Of a stretch of 64,000 nt of DNA, positions 53,024 through 62,312 are shown piece after piece; within the stretch, counting starts at the first letter, position 1, and each line of letters starts with the position of its first letter. The stretch lies in the NCBI RefSeq assembly GCF_001623875.1, contig NZ_LWAE01000008.1, positions 186,001-250,000 on the forward strand. Reading direction: 5' to 3'. This DNA is from Clostridium magnum DSM 2767 (lineage in GTDB: Bacteria; Bacillota; Clostridia; Clostridiales; Clostridiaceae). The translations under genes and the position numbers were made by a program. A model generated the notes under the pieces. The model was not told where the DNA came from and ran no database searches. It saw nothing but the letters and a program-made list of their open reading frames with translations.

Positions 53024-54721
53024 ATGAATAAAATCCTAAAGAGATTAAAGATATCTACAATAATAATATCTATGGCAATTTTAGCCATTATTTTTTCATC
53101 AGCAATAGGTTGTCTAGGCTATTTTAATATGAAAAAAGTTAATGATAACTCAAAGGATATGTATCACAATATAACTATGCCAATATCTTATATAGGATCA
53201 ATGAGAGCAGACCTTTTGAGTATTAGAATTTATATTAATAAATCAATTATTAGCTATAGTAGTGACAATGATGCTAAAATTAATGAACTAGATAGTAGCA
53301 TTAAAAAATCATTAAAAAGCTATTTAGCTACTGAATTAGACCGTGCTGAAAAAGAAGGACTTGATAAGTTTCAAAAAGACTATGATGATTATATGAATTT
53401 GTGGAAGAAATATCAAACTTTGTTGGCAAAAGGTGAAAAAACTTCTCCTGAAGATGCAAAAAGCTTTGAGACTATAGGTGAATCTATTGAAACTACACTT
53501 AAAGAGTTGAAAGATTACAATGTTGATTGGGCTGCAAACACTGATTCACAAAATGATACTATTTATGACAGTAGTGAAAGAACATTTATTATTATGAACT
53601 TATCGGTAATAATAACATTCTCATTAATTTCAGTTTTAATAATTTTATTTATTAGGCGTTCCTCAAAAGAAATCATTGATTATCTAACAAAGATTTCAAC
53701 AGGGGACTTCACTGAGAAGATAGAAGTGGATTCAAAAAGTGAATTTGGAATTATGAAAGCTTCTTTATCTAAAACAATAGAAAATATTTCCTTGTTGATA
53801 AAAAATATCCATGAAAAATCTAAAACTATTGAAGAAAAAACTGTTTCCTTATCGGCGGTGTCTGAAGAAATGGCTAGCTCTTCAGACAATGTTTCCGCAG
53901 CAATACAGCAGACTTCTGTTGGTGTAGTATCTCAAGCTGATGATTTGGTAAATATCACAAATGTATTAAATAAATTTAGCTCAGAACTTGGTACTATGGT
54001 TAAATCTATAGAGGACATACATTCTAATTCTAATGGTATAAGCTCCATGGCCAAGGAAAATCATAGAGGTTTACAGGCTCTTGTAGAGTCAGTAACTAGA
54101 ATAAATAGTTCTTTTGAAGATTTTGCTGTAAAAATCTCACGGATGGGTCAAAATATCACTGAAATAAATCAAATAACAAATGTTATAAATGGTATTGCAG
54201 AGCAGACTAATCTACTAGCATTAAATGCAGCTATTGAGGCTGCAAGAGCTGGGGAGTCAGGAAGAGGCTTTTCTGTAGTTGCTGAAGAGATTAGAAAGCT
54301 TGCAGAAGAGTCAAAGGTTTCCTCTAAGAATATAACTAATCTCATATCTAGCATATCACAGGAATCTAGTGATATGTTGAAAAGCACAGATGTTATGAGT
54401 GGGGAATTGGATAGTCAGGTTACTGTTATAAATACTTCTATAGAATCCTTTAAAAAGATTATAGATGCAGTGGAAAAGGTCATTCCTAAAATACAAATTA
54501 TTAATTTATCTTCATCAAATATTAATAATGATAAAGATGTTATTTTGCAGAAAATTCATAATTCATCCTCTATAGCAGAGGAAGTGTCTGCCTCAACAGA
54601 AGAAATCGCTGCTTCTACTGAGGAAATAAATGCATCTTCACAAGAAGTAGCTAATGCAGCGCATTCTCTTAATATTTTAACTGAAGAAATGATTGGTGAA
54701 GTTAGTAAATTCAAGCTATAA
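53024..54721 (+). CDS. Methyl-accepting chemotaxis protein with four-helix-bundle sensor
   Basis: 565 residues from the ATG at 53024, which follows AAAGGAAGTATCCA. First membrane helix (about 12-33), a 160-residue extracellular four-helix-bundle sensor (MYHNITMPISYIGSMRADLL), second helix (about 195-215), HAMP (RRSSKEIIDYLTKISTGDFT), then the signalling domain with the tip EQTNLLALNAAIEAARAGE. C-terminal repeats SASTEEIAASTEEINASSQE are methylation-region heptads. Ligand unknown. Confidence 0.93.
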   Translation: MNKILKRLKISTIIISMAILAIIFSSAIGCLGYFNMKKVNDNSKDMYHNITMPISYIGSMRADLLSIRIYINKSIISYSSDNDAKINELDSSIKKSLKSYLATELDRAEKEGLDKFQKDYDDYMNLWKKYQTLLAKGEKTSPEDAKSFETIGESIETTLKELKDYNVDWAANTDSQNDTIYDSSERTFIIMNLSVIITFSLISVLIILFIRRSSKEIIDYLTKISTGDFTEKIEVDSKSEFGIMKASLSKTIENISLLIKNIHEKSKTIEEKTVSLSAVSEEMASSSDNVSAAIQQTSVGVVSQADDLVNITNVLNKFSSELGTMVKSIEDIHSNSNGISSMAKENHRGLQALVESVTRINSSFEDFAVKISRMGQNITEINQITNVINGIAEQTNLLALNAAIEAARAGESGRGFSVVAEEIRKLAEESKVSSKNITNLISSISQESSDMLKSTDVMSGELDSQVTVINTSIESFKKIIDAVEKVIPKIQIINLSSSNINNDKDVILQKIHNSSSIAEEVSASTEEIAASTEEINASSQEVANAAHSLNILTEEMIGEVSKFKL

Positions 54722-54737
54722 TTATTCAAACCTAAAT

Positions 54738-54768
54738 AAAGCTGTATGACTGTTGTCATACAGCTTTT
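54738..54768. terminator. Terminator after the MCP
   Basis: AAAGCTGTATGAC and GTCATACAGCTTT with a four-base loop and following T residues. Confidence 0.88.
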
Positions 54769-54836
54769 GTGTAACTAAAGACTATTTTTACAGTTTAAGT
54801 TAGCAGTAAGGTCCATGACATAATAACTGTAATTTT

Positions 54837-55004
54837 CTACATTTTAATATATAAATCTACAATAGGAACTATAATTCCCATAAAGGTTATTAAAAGAACT
54901 CCAAAGGCTGCCAGCCTATTATTTTCTCTTTTCCATAAGTAAATTCCATAGGTAAAACTATAATAATTAGCAGTAATAATAATTAAAGATAATAAAATCT
55001 TCAA
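54837..55004 (-). CDS. Small two-helix membrane protein of the ger operon (GerD-subunit-like)
   Basis: About 55 residues with two membrane helices (ILLSLIIITANYYSFTYGIYLW; AAFGVLLITFMGIIVPIVDLY). TTG start at 55004 is preferred because GGAGGTGAGCTTT precedes it. It begins 17 bases after the gerAC stop on the same strand. Some Bacillus receptors (for example GerU of B. megaterium) have a fourth small two-helix D subunit that tunes germination; position and shape suggest the same here. Confidence 0.65.
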   Translation of the reverse strand: MKILLSLIIITANYYSFTYGIYLWKRENNRLAAFGVLLITFMGIIVPIVDLYIKM

Positions 55005-55020
55005 AAAGCTCACCTCCAAA

Positions 55021-56292
55021 CTATTTAGCCTCAGGACTTTCCATAATAGGACTAGATTCGAGCATAAGGCCAGTTCGTCTTACGTTAACTTCAACATTTA
55101 CGTTAACTTTTGTCTCAGGGTAGTGAGAAAGCCAGTTGTACTTTTCCCATTCTTGTATAGTTGGGAAATAGCCTGCAAACTTTTTTCCAAATTCAAAGAT
55201 ATCTGTCTTAAATTCTTTTTTTGTTTTTTCGATGGTTTTCTCTACTCCTTTTTTTATCTCCTGTTCAAGCTGCTTATTTAAATCTTCAACAAGCTTTGAA
55301 CTTTCATAGTTAATTCTGCTGTGAATTGCTCCAATATCAGCTTCGATATTTAGGTCTATGTCAATAACTGGCATAGAATTATCAAACCAACCTTTAATTT
55401 TAGTAGGTCTTCCGTTTCGGATACTTACGATTATTCCGTCACCAGGGGACCTTTTATCTTCAATTGTCATAATACATTTTCTAAATTTACCCTGTAACAT
55501 TAACATATATCTTGTCTCATAGGGATTGAGACTTCCAACCATTTTGTCTCCGTTGAATACGGCAGTTCCTACAAATTCTCGCTTAGCAGGACCACGTCTT
55601 GGCAATTCTCCTGGTTTCAGCTCTCTCTGTGTAGCTAAAGGAGCTTCTCGTTTTCCACCTTCTGTTTTTAGCTCTTGCAAATCGTTTATACCGGCATGAA
55701 TTGCAGTAGCATTGCCATAAGTAGATATAATATCTTTATAAAAGTCATGAAAATTTGATGGAGGAAAAAAACTATTGTTTTTAGTTTGTGCCATCATCAG
55801 TTCTATGGCTTTTGTAATACTTGGTCCTATAGTTGTTTTATTCTCTTGTAAAAAGCCTTCAGCTGTTCCCTTAGTAACTACAACAAACATAGTTCTTCTG
55901 GCTTCTCTAAATCTTGAGAGGGGAGCAAGAAAATCACCTATTCCTTCCTTGGCAAAGTCCTCTGAAACTACAAGCATCTTTGTATGAATCAATGATACAC
56001 GACGGGATATTGCCATATTCAATAAATCTATAGCTTCAAGAAGGGAAGGAGCTTCCACAGAGTGTACGGTACTAGTGTCTTCTCCAGAGCCTGTGGCACC
56101 ACCTTCTCCACCTCTTATTGATCTGTATTTTGGATATTGTATTGTTACTATTACCTTGTTATTAACACCTTTATCCAGTCCAATTACTATAGCATATATA
56201 TTGTCGTCAACTTCAGATGAATCCCTGCATCCTGTTAGCAGAAGACTTAGCAGTGTTACAATTATAATAAAAACAGAGTACCTTTTAAACAT
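55021..56292 (-). CDS. gerAC: Spore germinant receptor C subunit (lipoprotein)
   Basis: 423 residues from the ATG at 56292 (GGAGGGAAGTGGCA upstream). Signal peptide ends in LLLTGC, a lipobox. GerAC motifs: SSEVDDNIYAIVIGLDKG, QYPKYRSIRGG, FLAPLSRFREARRTMFVVVT and the C-terminal VNVEVNVRRTGL. The C subunit sits on the outer face of the spore inner membrane. The upstream gerAB overlaps the start by eight bases. Confidence 0.93.
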   Translation of the reverse strand: MFKRYSVFIIIVTLLSLLLTGCRDSSEVDDNIYAIVIGLDKGVNNKVIVTIQYPKYRSIRGGEGGATGSGEDTSTVHSVEAPSLLEAIDLLNMAISRRVSLIHTKMLVVSEDFAKEGIGDFLAPLSRFREARRTMFVVVTKGTAEGFLQENKTTIGPSITKAIELMMAQTKNNSFFPPSNFHDFYKDIISTYGNATAIHAGINDLQELKTEGGKREAPLATQRELKPGELPRRGPAKREFVGTAVFNGDKMVGSLNPYETRYMLMLQGKFRKCIMTIEDKRSPGDGIIVSIRNGRPTKIKGWFDNSMPVIDIDLNIEADIGAIHSRINYESSKLVEDLNKQLEQEIKKGVEKTIEKTKKEFKTDIFEFGKKFAGYFPTIQEWEKYNWLSHYPETKVNVNVEVNVRRTGLMLESSPIMESPEAK

Positions 56293-57385
56293 TGCCACTT
56301 CCCTCCTTTTTTCTAAATATCAAAGCAATAATCAATACTAGAATAGGCACACCAAAGTTAAGATAAAGACTATATTGACGAACAAATTTTAGGTTTATAT
56401 CCACCACTTCCGAAATATTTTTAGGTTGAAGTGACACTACATAGGTTAAAAGAGCAAAGGGAAGGAGTATAGGTTTATGATCAGCTATGTCAAAACTTTC
56501 GCAGTAAATTCTTACTGATAAGTAAAATGCAGTAGAGACGGTTATAAGGGAAGATATTACCCAGATAAAAAGAAATACGGACTCCACCCTTTGTATATAC
56601 CGGTTGTAGTATATTATTCTTGATAACTGAAATATTCCCGATAAATTTTCTTTCCCCATAGTATATTGATCGGCCATTAAGTAGCATAAAATAGAGATAC
56701 TGATAACGAAACCTGATAGCAACAGACTTATAATTCCTATTTTTTGGAAGTCTTTAACACTGTGTAATGATGTAACTATTATTGCAAGAGTTAAAACCTC
56801 CTCATAAGCTGAACTTCTAAGAAATCCTAAGTATAAGCTTTTCTTAAAACCATAACCCCAGTAAGGTTTTAAGTAATCAATATCATAATAAGGAGAAGCC
56901 ATGACTAAAACGATAAATAATCCCAAAAGTATCATATAACAATTAATTGATGCAACTCTCACAATACTCTCAATTCCTTTATAGGCAAATAGTACGGAAA
57001 CAGCCAAGAAGGTTATTAATATAACACTAGGTGGCGTGTTAGGTAGATTATATACTTTTATCATTTCTAGAAACTCTCGTAATGAAGAAGCAGCGTAATA
57101 AAGTATATAACCTGAAAAAAATAAGCTTGAGGTCTTGCCAAGGATCTTTCCTAAAACAGCTTCAAAAACCTTTGCTAGCCCCTTTCCAGGGAATCTATTT
57201 AACAGCATACAAACTAATAAAAAGAAAATAATAGCTATGAAACAGGAGATTAAAGTGGTGTACCAGGAGGCAGTACCTGTATGTCTGATAACCGCAGTAG
57301 GAGCTGTATATAGTATCTTAGACACTATAATAACAGTAGTAAACAATATACCTTCGTATACACTAAATTTTCCACCCTTACTCAT
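56285..57385 (-). CDS. gerAB: Spore germinant receptor B subunit, second copy
   Basis: 366 residues with ten membrane helices, APC-like fold of the GerAB family that binds the germinant. Starts MSKGGKFSVYEGILFTTVII after AAAGGAGATAACA. It is strongly similar along its whole length to the gene just upstream, including the same start and the LREFLEMIKVYNLPNTPPSV loop, so a tandem duplication. The two may give receptors with different germinants or a heteromeric complex. Confidence 0.94.
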   Translation of the reverse strand: MSKGGKFSVYEGILFTTVIIVSKILYTAPTAVIRHTGTASWYTTLISCFIAIIFFLLVCMLLNRFPGKGLAKVFEAVLGKILGKTSSLFFSGYILYYAASSLREFLEMIKVYNLPNTPPSVILITFLAVSVLFAYKGIESIVRVASINCYMILLGLFIVLVMASPYYDIDYLKPYWGYGFKKSLYLGFLRSSAYEEVLTLAIIVTSLHSVKDFQKIGIISLLLSGFVISISILCYLMADQYTMGKENLSGIFQLSRIIYYNRYIQRVESVFLFIWVISSLITVSTAFYLSVRIYCESFDIADHKPILLPFALLTYVVSLQPKNISEVVDINLKFVRQYSLYLNFGVPILVLIIALIFRKKEGSGNV

Positions 57386-57420
57386 TGTTATCTCCTTTCA
57401 CATGTCTTGGATTAGATTTT

Positions 57421-58521
57421 CTATGTACTGCTATTTTGATCCTTCTTTCTAAATATTAATGCAATAATTAATACAAATATAGGTACGCCATAGGCAGCAA
57501 AAAAACTTTGCTGACGGATAAATTTCAAGTTTACGTCTATTAATTCTGAAATGCTCTTAGGTTGCAGTGCTACTACATAAGTTAAAAGGGCAAAGGGAAG
57601 AAGCAAAGGCCTAGGATCTGTTATATGAAAGTTTTGGCAGTAAATCCTTATTGATAAATAAAATCCACTAGATACGGTTAAAAGAGAGAATATAACCCAT
57701 GCGAAAAGGAATATGGATTCCATTCTTTGTGCATATCTGCTGTAGTATATCATTCTAGATAGTTCAAATATACCAGATAGATTTTCCACGCCCATAGTAT
57801 ATTGATAAGTCATTAAGTAGCATAAGGAAGTAACGCTGAAAATGAATCCTGATAACAGGATACTTATAACTCCTATCCGTTTACAGTCCTTAACACTATA
57901 AAGTGATGTAATTATTGTTGGTAGAATTAGAACTTCAGCATAAGCTGAGCTTCTAAAAAATCCTACATATAAGGTTTTTTTAAAACCGTAGCCTAAGTAA
58001 GGTTTGATATAGTCAATGTGGTAATATGGCAATGCCAGAGCCAGAATAATGAATATTCCAAAGATTATAGGGTAAAAACTAATGGTTGCAATTCTTAACA
58101 TACTCTCTATTCCTTTATAGTTAATCAATGTACAAACAGATAAATAGGTTATTATTATAACGCTAGGAGGAGTATGTGGCAGGTTATATACTTTTATCAT
58201 CTCAAGAAACTCTCTTAGTACAGAAGCTGCATAATAAAGCAAATGAGCTGAAAAAGAGAATCCAACAATCTTACCTACTAAATTCCCTAACACCCCTTCA
58301 TATATTTCAATTAAATTCTTACCGGGAAATCTATTTAGTAGTATACAGATAATTGAAAAGAGAATAACCGCTGTTACACAGGAAATTAGTGTTACATACC
58401 AGCTGGCAGTGCCTGTCAGTTTAACAACTATAGAAGGACTGGTATACAGTGTTTTAGATACTATTATAACAGTGGTAAACAATACTCCTTCGTATACACT
58501 AAATTTTCCACCCTTACTCAT
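57421..58521 (-). CDS. gerAB: Spore germinant receptor B subunit, first copy
   Basis: 366 residues from the ATG at 58521 (MSKGGKFSVYEGVLFTTVII). The open frame extends further upstream inside gerAA but without similarity to its paralogue. Ten membrane helices; LLYYAASVLREFLEMIKVYN and LPFALLTYVVALQPKSISEL are shared with the second copy. The start overlaps the gerAA stop by eight bases, so AA and this AB are coupled, while the second AB is spaced by 35 bases. Confidence 0.94.
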   Translation of the reverse strand: MSKGGKFSVYEGVLFTTVIIVSKTLYTSPSIVVKLTGTASWYVTLISCVTAVILFSIICILLNRFPGKNLIEIYEGVLGNLVGKIVGFSFSAHLLYYAASVLREFLEMIKVYNLPHTPPSVIIITYLSVCTLINYKGIESMLRIATISFYPIIFGIFIILALALPYYHIDYIKPYLGYGFKKTLYVGFFRSSAYAEVLILPTIITSLYSVKDCKRIGVISILLSGFIFSVTSLCYLMTYQYTMGVENLSGIFELSRMIYYSRYAQRMESIFLFAWVIFSLLTVSSGFYLSIRIYCQNFHITDPRPLLLPFALLTYVVALQPKSISELIDVNLKFIRQQSFFAAYGVPIFVLIIALIFRKKDQNSST

Positions 58522-60250
58522 TACTATCGCCTTTCTCGTGGCTAGGTTCCGGCTTTTGAGTAGTCCATTGTCCTGAAACATCTGGTTGTCTTCTTACATC
58601 TAAGGCATTAAGGTAGTCAGGACGAAATTCTTGTTGCCAAACAGGCTTTCTCATTAGAAGATCATGGCTTTTTCTTGCTTTAGGTGCAATAAGTGTGAGA
58701 AATGGCACTCCAAAGGAGTTCATATCTACCATCAAAATTGTAAAAACTACAATTAGAAGTGATATTCCATAAAAGCCTAAGGTTGCACCAGCGGCTATAA
58801 ATAACATTCTCATTATTCTTATGCCAAAGGCGAAGGTAATATTTGGTATGGCGAAGTTGCCGAGGCCCGTTATAGCAACGATAATTATGAGTATTGGGCT
58901 TATTAGGCTGGCTTGAACTGCAGCCTGACCAAGTATCAGTGCTCCGATTATGCCAATGGTGGTACCAAGGGTACCAGGAACTCTAACTCCAGCTTCCCTT
59001 ATAAGCTCGAAGGAAGTTTCCATAAGTAAAACCTCAACTATTGTTGGAAAGGGCACAGTTTCCCTAGCACTTCCTATGGCAATTAAAAGCTCAGTAGGTA
59101 TCATTTCCTGATGGAAGTTTGTAATTGCAATATAAAGACCAGGTAAAAAGGTAGCTACAAAAAGAGCAAAAAGCCTTATTATTCTTAACAGCATTCCATA
59201 AGCCGGTCTTACAGCTATATCCTCAGGGGAATGAAGTAGTTCAGTTATAGTGACAGGAACCACTAATGCAAAGGGTTCACCATCAACAAGTATAGCTATT
59301 TTCCCCTCAACTATATTAGCAGCAGTTCTGTCAGGTCTCTCAGTACTGAGTGTAGTAGGAAGTAGTGAATTTGCCTCCAATTCGATAAACTGCGCAAGCA
59401 TACCATCACCACTAATAAAATCTGTGCGGATACTATTTATTCTTCTTTTTACTTCATTTAGTAAAGCAGGATTGACTAGGCCATTTATATACATTATGGC
59501 GCAAAGCTTATTACTTCTTTCACCAACTCTTAAATATTCTGTGGTAAGGTTATTGTTCTTTATGATTCTTCTAATCAAAACAGTATTTGTTCTTAGGTTT
59601 TCATTAAAAGCCTCCTGAGATCCACTTATTACTGCTTCCACCTGTGGTTTATCTACTGCTCTTTTTTCATAGCCCTTTGTCTCACAGAAAATATAGTAAT
59701 TACAGCCATCAATATATATACCTGTATCACCCATAAGTACTCCAAATAGGGCACCGTCCAGTGTGCTTACCTTTTCTGCTTCATTTGTTTCTATAACATT
59801 GTCTAATATGTATTCAACGGCACACTGTGTTCCTTCAGCAACAGATTCCTTATGCTTTAGTAAGGGTCTCAGGATATCTCTATTAACAATATTTCTATCC
59901 ACCATTCCATCAATATATATAATAAATGCCCTTACATTGCCAAGTATCCTAAATTCACGGATTTTTATATCTTTATTCAAAGGATGATTAAAGCTTTTTT
60001 TCATATACTCCAAGTTAGCATCAATATTATTTGGAATAGCAGTTGCTCCATTAGTTTGGCAGCTATTCTGGCTTTCTTCAGCAGCATTTTGAGGTGTGGC
60101 ATTTTTTTGTCCGTTAGTATCTTGCTCCTTGCCACTTTGTATGTCATTTTCCGGGGTAATTTCAGGTATATAAAACTCCCATGGAGTCTCCGGTTTTTTA
60201 TATGTAATTTTATGTAATGCAGCCCAAAACTTACTTTTCTTATTTTTCAT
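58514..60250 (-). CDS. gerAA: Spore germinant receptor A subunit
   Basis: 578 residues. Long hydrophilic N-domain with a Gln/Asn-rich linker (about 30-85), then FIIYIDGMVDRNIVNRDILR, VSTLDGALFGVLMGDTGIYI and RVPGTLGTTIGIIGALILGQ. Four or more membrane helices lie in the C-terminal half, and a short cytoplasmic tail ends HEKGDSNE. The A subunit forms the ion-conducting pentamer of GerA-type receptors. First gene of the operon AA-AB-AB-AC-small subunit. ORF opens at 60250 with AGGTGATTAA just upstream. Confidence 0.94.
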   Translation of the reverse strand: MKNKKSKFWAALHKITYKKPETPWEFYIPEITPENDIQSGKEQDTNGQKNATPQNAAEESQNSCQTNGATAIPNNIDANLEYMKKSFNHPLNKDIKIREFRILGNVRAFIIYIDGMVDRNIVNRDILRPLLKHKESVAEGTQCAVEYILDNVIETNEAEKVSTLDGALFGVLMGDTGIYIDGCNYYIFCETKGYEKRAVDKPQVEAVISGSQEAFNENLRTNTVLIRRIIKNNNLTTEYLRVGERSNKLCAIMYINGLVNPALLNEVKRRINSIRTDFISGDGMLAQFIELEANSLLPTTLSTERPDRTAANIVEGKIAILVDGEPFALVVPVTITELLHSPEDIAVRPAYGMLLRIIRLFALFVATFLPGLYIAITNFHQEMIPTELLIAIGSARETVPFPTIVEVLLMETSFELIREAGVRVPGTLGTTIGIIGALILGQAAVQASLISPILIIIVAITGLGNFAIPNITFAFGIRIMRMLFIAAGATLGFYGISLLIVVFTILMVDMNSFGVPFLTLIAPKARKSHDLLMRKPVWQQEFRPDYLNALDVRRQPDVSGQWTTQKPEPSHEKGDSNE

Positions 60251-60370
60251 TTAATCACCTACAATAATTTGATGGTTATAATTTATTATTTGTATAGTAG
60301 GTCTTAATATGCACTGACTAGATGAAATTATTCTGAAGAAAAAATACTAGGACAATTAAGATTAGACATA

Positions 60371-60427
60371 AACAAATTAAACCATCGACTTAGTTTCTAC
60401 CTAACCTAAGTCAATGGTTTAATTTGT
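60371..60427. terminator. Terminator after motB
   Basis: AACAAATTAAACCATCGACTTAG and CTAAGTCAATGGTTTAATTTGTT pair with one mismatch around an 11-base loop; located just past the motB stop and upstream of gerAA. Confidence 0.88.
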
Positions 60428-60430
60428 TCA

Positions 60431-61180
60431 TTAATTTGTTTTAATGGTTTTTCCTGCAGCGGATGGATATTTACGAACCACAACGATCTCTACTCTTCTA
60501 TTTTTAGTTCTACCTTCCTCAGTAGAGTTGCTAAATTTAGGCATTTGTTCTCCGTAGCCCTGGATAGAAAATCTACTTGCACTTAAACCTCCGGTATCAA
60601 CAAGGAAGCTCATTACGTTTATAGCACGCATAGCACTTAAGTCCCAGTTAGAACGGAATCTTCCAGTACTAATAGGTACTGTATCGGTATGTCCAACAAC
60701 CTTGATGTTATTATCTAAGCTTTTAAGCATTTTAGAAACGTCTAAAAGCAGTGGTGAAATATTAGTTAAGACCTTGTCATCACCTGAATTAAAAAGCACA
60801 GCATCCTGAATATAAATCTCAAGTCCTTCAGCATTTAATGAGGTTTTAACCTTATCGGAATAACCGCTCTTTGCAATTTCCTTATCTAACAGCTGCTTGA
60901 CTTCATTCATTTTACCTTCTTCGACTTCACTATTACTAGGGGTAATAGTCATAGCAGTATTTGATGTTTCGCTGGATTGACCAGATTCATTGAGAACTGC
61001 AGTACCGCCAGAAAAAATAATATTAAACTGCTCACTCATCTTTTGAAGTTTTGCTTTATCGGTTTGGCTCATTGCAAACATAACGATAAAAAGTGCCAAG
61101 AGAAGTGTGAGCATGTCAGCATAAGGAATCAGCCATGATTCATCAACATGTTCTTCGTGATGTTGTTTTTTCTTAGACAT
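60431..61180 (-). CDS. motB: Flagellar motor stator protein MotB
   Basis: 249 residues. One membrane helix after DESWLIPYADMLTLLLALFI, in which the Asp of PYADMLT is the proton- or sodium-binding residue. The C-terminal OmpA-like peptidoglycan-binding domain has VVGHTDTVPI, SNWDLSAMRAINVMSFLV and NRRVEIVV. ATG after AAAGGAGAATAAGG, coupled to motA (two-base gap). No other flagellar genes are in the window. Confidence 0.96.
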   Translation of the reverse strand: MSKKKQHHEEHVDESWLIPYADMLTLLLALFIVMFAMSQTDKAKLQKMSEQFNIIFSGGTAVLNESGQSSETSNTAMTITPSNSEVEEGKMNEVKQLLDKEIAKSGYSDKVKTSLNAEGLEIYIQDAVLFNSGDDKVLTNISPLLLDVSKMLKSLDNNIKVVGHTDTVPISTGRFRSNWDLSAMRAINVMSFLVDTGGLSASRFSIQGYGEQMPKFSNSTEEGRTKNRRVEIVVVRKYPSAAGKTIKTN

Positions 61181-61182
61181 CC

Positions 61183-61968
61183 TTATTCTCCTTTACTATT
61201 TCCCTCAAGTTTAGCTCTATCATTAGGTTTTAACATAGATGATAGCTTCATTTTAATACTTGTTGGGTTTTCTCCAGCTTGAATGGATAAAACACCTTCG
61301 AGAATAATTCGCATATTACTAATCTCTTCATGAGATTTTCTTTTCAATCTTGATGCAAAAGGATGACAAACTACATATCCAACGAAAATTCCATAAAGTG
61401 TGGCAACGAAGGCAGCCGCAATCATATGACCTAGCTTTTCAGTATCATTTAAGTTTCCAAGAGCACCGATTAGTCCTATAACTGCCCCTAAAACCCCAAG
61501 AGTTGGAGCAGCACCCCCTGCTGCTGTAAATACACTAGCACCAAGGCGGTGTCTTTCTTCCATGTTATCTAATTCTGTGTTTAAAATTTCATCTATATGA
61601 TCTCGTTCCATACCGTCTATAACCATACGTAGGCCATTCTTTAAAAATTTGTTTTCCATGCCCTGCATAACGTGTTCAAGGGATAGGAGACCATCTTTTC
61701 GAGCTGTTTTTGATAAATCAGCGATTTGCTCTATTATATCCACAGGGTCATCATTCTCTCTCTCCTTAAAAAGGACTGAGATTATTTTTGGAATATTTAG
61801 AAATTCTTTTTTGGGGAAAGAGTTCATTACTGCAGCCGCAGTACCTATAAGAATGATAATTGCCGCCGCAGGGTTTAATAGTACTGCAACATTAGCGCCT
61901 TTTACAATCATTCCGACAATTACAGAAAGAAGACCGGTAATAACACCTATAATTAAAAAGATATCCAT
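61183..61968 (-). CDS. motA: Flagellar motor stator protein MotA
   Basis: 261 residues with four membrane helices. Starts FLIIGVITGLLSVIVGMIVKG. The cytoplasmic loop has the charged residues that contact the rotor, and the third/fourth helices carry AAGGAAPTLGVLGAVIGLIGAL and VATLYGIFVGYVVCHP. ATG after ACGAGGTGCAAAA. First gene of the motA-motB operon. Confidence 0.96.
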   Translation of the reverse strand: MDIFLIIGVITGLLSVIVGMIVKGANVAVLLNPAAAIIILIGTAAAVMNSFPKKEFLNIPKIISVLFKERENDDPVDIIEQIADLSKTARKDGLLSLEHVMQGMENKFLKNGLRMVIDGMERDHIDEILNTELDNMEERHRLGASVFTAAGGAAPTLGVLGAVIGLIGALGNLNDTEKLGHMIAAAFVATLYGIFVGYVVCHPFASRLKRKSHEEISNMRIILEGVLSIQAGENPTSIKMKLSSMLKPNDRAKLEGNSKGE

Positions 61969-62312
61969 TTTTGCACCTCGTAAAATATTTTATGATTTAT
62001 GTTGAAAAAATTGAAACTAAATTTAATTCGTTAGTTTTAAAATTATAAAAAAGTCGAAAATTATCATATATATTTCAAGTATATCGACAATACAAAACAT
62101 AGTCAAGCTATTTTGAGGTGTAAATAGTAGTAGATTTGGCATTGCACTTCTACGCTTTGAATATATAATCGAAAAAATACTTATTTTGTATAATAAACTT
62201 GCATTTATTCCTAAATAGTTAGATAATATAAGTCCGATTAATAATATGTGTGATTTTTTTTATTTTGGAAAGAATAATAGAGTAATTAATTAGTTTTAAA
62301 TGAGGTGTAGCA
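61969..62312. other. Divergent intergenic region motA/CDF
   Basis: 344 AT-rich bases holding the promoters of motA (minus) and the CDF gene (plus). No clear flagellar sigma-D site (TAAA-N15-GCCGATAA type) and no structured RNA were seen. Confidence 0.5.
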
